29,065 nt of DNA, from positions 1 through 29,065 of the forward strand of contig PJAB01000350.1 in the NCBI GenBank assembly GCA_002887195.1. The letters run 5' to 3'. A program made the translations under genes and the position numbers. Below are positions 25,771-29,065 of the stretch, piece after piece (position 1 is the stretch's first letter; the number at the start of each line of letters is the position of its first letter). The notes under the pieces were generated by a model that saw nothing but the letters and a program-made list of their open reading frames with translations, had not been told where the DNA came from and searched no databases. Source of the DNA: Chrysochromulina parva. Lineage: Eukaryota; Haptophyta; Prymnesiales; Chrysochromulinaceae.

Positions 25771-27123
25771 TCACGCCACGAGTTGCGGGCTCGCGAACCC
25801 GAGCATCTCCTTGCTACCTCCTCCCGCCTTGGCCTCTGTCTCAGCCTTGCTCTTGGCAGCTCTCTCCGCCTTCTTTTGTGCCAGCTTCGCCTTGAGGTCC
25901 TCCTTTCCCTCCGCCACGGACTTGGCTGACCGGCTATTGGAGGACTCGAGAGACATCAAGATCAACTGGTCTCTCGCAGGCACCACCGCCGTCGCCTCAG
26001 CAGAAACCTCCGCCGCCGCAGCCTCCGCCGCCTTCGCGGGCGCTGCCCGCAGCGCCTTGACGCTCTCCATCTCCTCAAAATGGTAATCGTAAGCCTCGCT
26101 CGGGATTGCAGTGCAATCGACGAGCACCAGAGGCACGAGCTTATCTCTAGCCATGGCGGCCTCGACCAGCTGCAGATCGCTCGGGCCAGGCGGCACGATG
26201 AGCTGCAGCACACAACCACCCGTCTGCAGAGCCCGGTCAAGCCCCACCTCGGCTGAGCGCCAATTGAGCAGCTTGCGCTCGAGCACCGCCTCGGGGTCGG
26301 TGAGCCCCCCCAAAAGGAAAGCATTATCCACGTTTGGGTTGAAGACGCGAACGCCCTCAACCTCCTCGAGGTAGCGCTGCAGGTTCTCGGCGGTGCGGGT
26401 CGGCTCGCAGGCCATGCGCACAAACGCCGGGTGTTTACGATCCAGCTGCGACGCGTCCTTGCGCGAGCGAGTGGATAGGACATGAACTACGGCCGCGTCC
26501 GCAAACCTGCGGTGCACCGCCTCGCTCTTGACCATCGCGCCGATCGGGTCGAGGCGTGCGTACACCATCCAGTGGCCCTTCTCGACCGCAAAATCAGCCG
26601 CGCACTGCCCAAACTTGTTGCGCACATCCTTATCGGCTCCCTTTTCCAGCAGTAGCTCGACCACATGCCTGTGGCCGTTCCGCGCAGCCTCGATGAGTGG
26701 CGTGCGGCCGAAGCGATTCGTGGCCTCCTTGTCGGCGGGCCGCACGGCGAGTGCCGATTTGACCGCCTCGAAGTCGCCCTTCTCCGCGGCCTTCAGAATA
26801 TCGATCGCCACCCCTGCAGTGCTGCCCGCCGCCGTGGAAGCAGCACATCCTGTGCTAGCACCCTCGCCGCCCGCTTTGAGCTTCTCAATCTCTGCGGCCA
26901 TTTCAGCCACCTGCGCCGTGAGTTTGGCCGCTTCCGTCATGAGAGCGACAACGTTTATCTTCTCGCCGCGCTCGCTCTGTCCAGGGAGCTCCGCCGATAG
27001 CTTCTCTCGCGCCGCCGTCGCCAACGCTGCTACCTCGCGCGCTCGTGGTGACGCCGCCGGGGCCTCCGGCTCAGGATTTGCGGCACGCACGCCCTTGGAG
27101 CGGAACGAGCGAAACGAGAGCAT
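25771..27123 (-). CDS. short ankyrin protein with unrecognised C-terminal domain
   Basis: 450 residues from the ATG at 27123. The N-terminus is basic (SFRSFRSKGVRAA), and then a coiled coil of Ala/Glu/Lys heptads covers about 50-87. Two to three ankyrin repeats span about 105-185 (GRTPLIEAARNGHRHVVELLLEKGADKD). The next 200 residues look globular and conserved-like: AAVVHVLSTRSRKDA, VEGVRVFNPNVDNAFLLGGL, CVLQLIVPPGPSDLQLVE and LVPLVLVDCTAIP. These alternate strands and helices like an alpha/beta fold, but I do not recognise the family. The tail is an Ala/Lys/Glu helix (KAKLAQKKAERAAKSKAETEAK). No signal peptide. It lies tail-to-tail with the larger ankyrin gene but does not look like a copy of it. 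Confidence 0.75.
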   Translation of the reverse strand: MLSFRSFRSKGVRAANPEPEAPAASPRAREVAALATAAREKLSAELPGQSERGEKINVVALMTEAAKLTAQVAEMAAEIEKLKAGGEGASTGCAASTAAGSTAGVAIDILKAAEKGDFEAVKSALAVRPADKEATNRFGRTPLIEAARNGHRHVVELLLEKGADKDVRNKFGQCAADFAVEKGHWMVYARLDPIGAMVKSEAVHRRFADAAVVHVLSTRSRKDASQLDRKHPAFVRMACEPTRTAENLQRYLEEVEGVRVFNPNVDNAFLLGGLTDPEAVLERKLLNWRSAEVGLDRALQTGGCVLQLIVPPGPSDLQLVEAAMARDKLVPLVLVDCTAIPSEAYDYHFEEMESVKALRAAPAKAAEAAAAEVSAEATAVVPARDQLILMSLESSNSRSAKSVAEGKEDLKAKLAQKKAERAAKSKAETEAKAGGGSKEMLGFASPQLVA

Positions 27124-27409
27124 GCTCTAGGACGGACCTGTCAATGTTGCGTCCGGCCGACAAGCAAAAAGATCGGGCGCTCTTGAGTCCTTTGAGTCCG
27201 CGAAACTTGTAACTTGTGACGAAACTGCTACAAACTGCAGAAAGTGCTACAAGGTTCCCTTTTAAATTTAGGCTGTTGTGGGGGTCGACCACCAGGGGTC
27301 AAACCGCCCGCGACTGTCTTGAGTCCACCAGCCAGCACCTGCCGTAATGGTAGCACTGACGCACCCCTTCCGTTCGAGGCCACCGCGTCACGCGCTTCTC
27401 CTCTCTCCT

Positions 27410-28918
27410 CTACTCGCCACCACTTGGCGCCGTCTGGTTGCGTAGCATGGCTTGCAGGATCGCAAGGATTTGATCAGCGCCGCCATGGGGCGCGGCCGAG
27501 CGGGTTGCCGGGTAGGGCCGCGCCGTCGCGGGTGACTCCCGCTCCGTGAGCAGCAGCTGCTCGGCCCGTCGCAAGAGCTCGAGGTCGCCCGCCTGCGTGT
27601 GGCAGTTGAGCAGGTTGCGAAGCTGGCGAGTCCACAACTCAGCGAGAGGGACAGGCTGCGCGTGGTCGTTGGTCCAGGGCACGTTGTACGAGCGGACTAT
27701 GAGCTTGCAGTGCTCGAGAGTGAGCAGCCGGCCACCGTGGAAGACGTCCACGAAGATGCGCTCCTCTCCCACCGCCTGTGGTCGAGTGGCCACGAGGAAG
27801 TGACCGGGTAATCCTATCATGTCGAGCTCAACCCCGACACGTGAACACACTGCCGCGAACAGGACCGAAAGGGAGATTGGGATGCCCATCCGAGTAGCGA
27901 GCACACGGTCGAGCAGCGAGTTGCCCACCGAGTAGTAGTCCTCCGTGTTGCCCCTGAAACCATCCTCCTCGAAGAGCATCCGACTTAGTTCGGTGACCGC
28001 TGAGAGAGCCGTTACAGGTAGTGCAAGGCGAGCCCGGAGGCGCTGCGCGAGCGCTTCAAGCTCGGCGGTCACCTGCGCCGGGTGCGCGGGCACGGGCGGG
28101 GGGCGGGGGGCGTGGGGTGGGGATCGGGAGGAGTCTGGGTGGAGTGGGTGGCACCGAGGGTATAAGCGGCGGAGCGAGAGCGAGCGCGCATGGCCAAGGC
28201 CTCGGGAGGAGGGAGCAAGGGCACAGCGACACGCAGCGCAGAGAGCTGGGGAAAGGGCGTGCGCGCGCCCACGCACATCGATGATTGTCTCCGGATGCAA
28301 CAGCTGCTCACACGTGCGGTATAACTCGACCAGCAACATCGCACCCACCTCGACAGCCGGAGGCGAGGCCGCCGAACTGCCCGAGCGCGAGCTGGAGGCC
28401 TGCGCACTCGCCATGGCACGGCGCCACTTGCCGAGCACCACCGACTCATTGAGTGCCACCACGGCCTTTTTGGCCTCCTCGCGCACCGCCTGCTCGAGTT
28501 CTTCGGCCGGAGCTGCGCAGGTCAAGAGCCTTCCAGTAGCGATCGCCGCCACCCTGTCCTGCACCTCCTCGCCAAGGCAGAGCAGCTCTTGCCACGCGGA
28601 GAATCGTGAGCGCTCATTGCACAGGGCGACGATGCAACGCTCCGCTTGCCGATCTTTGGCGTGACGACGTCCAAACTCACGACGCCAGCTGCTGGGCTCC
28701 ACAACAGGATGCTTCCAACGATCGCGGTACCGCCTCTCCCATTCGGCCTCGTCGGCGGCGACCGCATTCAGGCGACGACAAGTAGAGGACAGATTGACTA
28801 CGTCGACGACGGATGCGAGCGTGAGCGTCGTGACTTGCGGCAGCAGGTCATCTGGCAACGACAGGAGCTCCATGTAGACTTCGTCCTCCATACTCTCAGC
28901 AGCGTCGTCCGGGTACAT
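27410..28918 (-). CDS. F-box protein with SirB1/transglutaminase-like domain, FBXO21-like (2 exons, 5' end uncertain)
   Basis: Exons 28918-28277 and 28072-27410 join in phase 0 for 434 residues. The frame is open upstream to the window edge, so exon 1 may be longer; the first in-frame ATG is 28918, with others at 28891 and 28873. An F-box lies near the N-terminus (ELLSLPDDLLPQVTTL ... EWERRYRDRW). The second exon has the Transglut_core2/SirB1-type module: EDYYSVGNSLLDRVLATRMGI, PISLSVLFAAVCSRVGV, LPGHFLVAT and FVDVFHGG, followed by a helical tail. This domain order is that of FBXO21, a substrate adaptor of SCF ubiquitin ligases. The YccV/HspQ-like C-terminal domain of animal FBXO21 is not present. 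It is the second F-box gene in the window. Confidence 0.8.
   Translation of the reverse strand: MYPDDAAESMEDEVYMELLSLPDDLLPQVTTLTLASVVDVVNLSSTCRRLNAVAADEAEWERRYRDRWKHPVVEPSSWRREFGRRHAKDRQAERCIVALCNERSRFSAWQELLCLGEEVQDRVAAIATGRLLTCAAPAEELEQAVREEAKKAVVALNESVVLGKWRRAMASAQASSSRSGSSAASPPAVEVGAMLLVELYRTCEQLLHPETIIDVRGRAHALSPALCAACRCALAPSSRGLGHARSLSLRRLYPRCHPLHPDSSRSPPHAPRPPPVPAHPAQVTAELEALAQRLRARLALPVTALSAVTELSRMLFEEDGFRGNTEDYYSVGNSLLDRVLATRMGIPISLSVLFAAVCSRVGVELDMIGLPGHFLVATRPQAVGEERIFVDVFHGGRLLTLEHCKLIVRSYNVPWTNDHAQPVPLAELWTRQLRNLLNCHTQAGDLELLRRAEQLLLTERESPATARPYPATRSAAPHGGADQILAILQAMLRNQTAPSGGE
28073..28276 (-). other. intron of the FBXO21-like gene
   Basis: On the minus strand GTGCGT...CCGGCGCAG, 204 bases, phase 0. 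The interval encodes Ala/Arg/Pro-rich noise in frame. Removing it joins LLHPETIID directly to VTAELEALAQRL. Since 204 is a multiple of three with no stop, an unspliced message would still be open. Confidence 0.8.
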
Positions 28919-29065
28919 GTAGGCGAGCTTGACGACGCAGGACTTTCCAGCGTCTCGATCCCAGTGTGAATAGTATAGACGGTTTGGCCTACTGGCCTCC
29001 CTTAGGACTGCTACGGCGCGGCGACCCCCCTGAACACGGATGGGTACACACGCCACACACGGCAA

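Noticed and set aside
28919..29065. Extension of the FBXO21-like protein to the window edge
   Set aside because: The frame is open but has no ATG or recognisable domain; it may be 5' UTR or a preceding exon.

Overview
The window looks like GC-rich, gene-dense nuclear DNA from a eukaryotic microorganism. The proteins are eukaryotic signalling, ubiquitin and ER types: BAR-PH-ArfGAP-ankyrin, RhoGEF, F-box, WW, IQ and a KDEL-tailed disulfide-isomerase-like protein. Genes sit on both strands with short gaps and no operon logic, and four short introns with GT-AG ends can be placed by reading-frame phase. Two N-termini could serve secretion or plastid import. A unicellular alga, for example a haptophyte or similar marine lineage, is my best guess; this is inference from style, not from a marker gene.

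Layout. 2-1732 (+) is the 3' part of a repeat-rich WW/zinc-finger protein. A non-coding gap (1733-2948) follows, then two minus-strand genes: a PDI-like ER protein (2949-4547) and a large fusion of a DusA-type tRNA-dihydrouridine synthase with a LON substrate-binding domain (5136-8231). The fusion gene is divergent from a class I methyltransferase (8498-9547, +), which is followed by a three-exon F-box/beta-helix gene like FBXO11 (9722-11527, +). Three minus-strand genes come next: an orphan coiled-coil protein (12239-13135), a BAR-PH-PH-ArfGAP-ankyrin protein (13946-16426) and a two-exon IQ-motif protein (16926-18502). The last shares a 216-bp divergent promoter region with a DH-PH RhoGEF (18719-21265, +). 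Then come a weakly supported Ser-rich ORF (21964-22701, +), a signal-peptide ankyrin protein (22874-25540, +), a short ankyrin protein with an unrecognised C-terminal domain (25771-27123, -), and an FBXO21-like F-box/SirB1-type gene (27410-28918 or beyond, -).

How the genes relate. Small-GTPase control (ArfGAP and RhoGEF, with a possible calmodulin-binding neighbour) and ubiquitin-ligase adaptors (two F-box proteins) recur, but in a eukaryote adjacency alone is weak evidence of joint function. All four introns begin GTGCGT or GTGCGC, which suggests a lineage-specific donor consensus. Several genes carry alternating tandem repeats (42/84 bp and 25/50 bp), in one case supplying a stop codon. 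I found no rRNA, tRNA, CRISPR array, transposon or viral gene. The least ordinary items are the Dus-LON fusion, the single-CxxC KDEL protein with a CVPC active site, and the secreted-type ankyrin protein.
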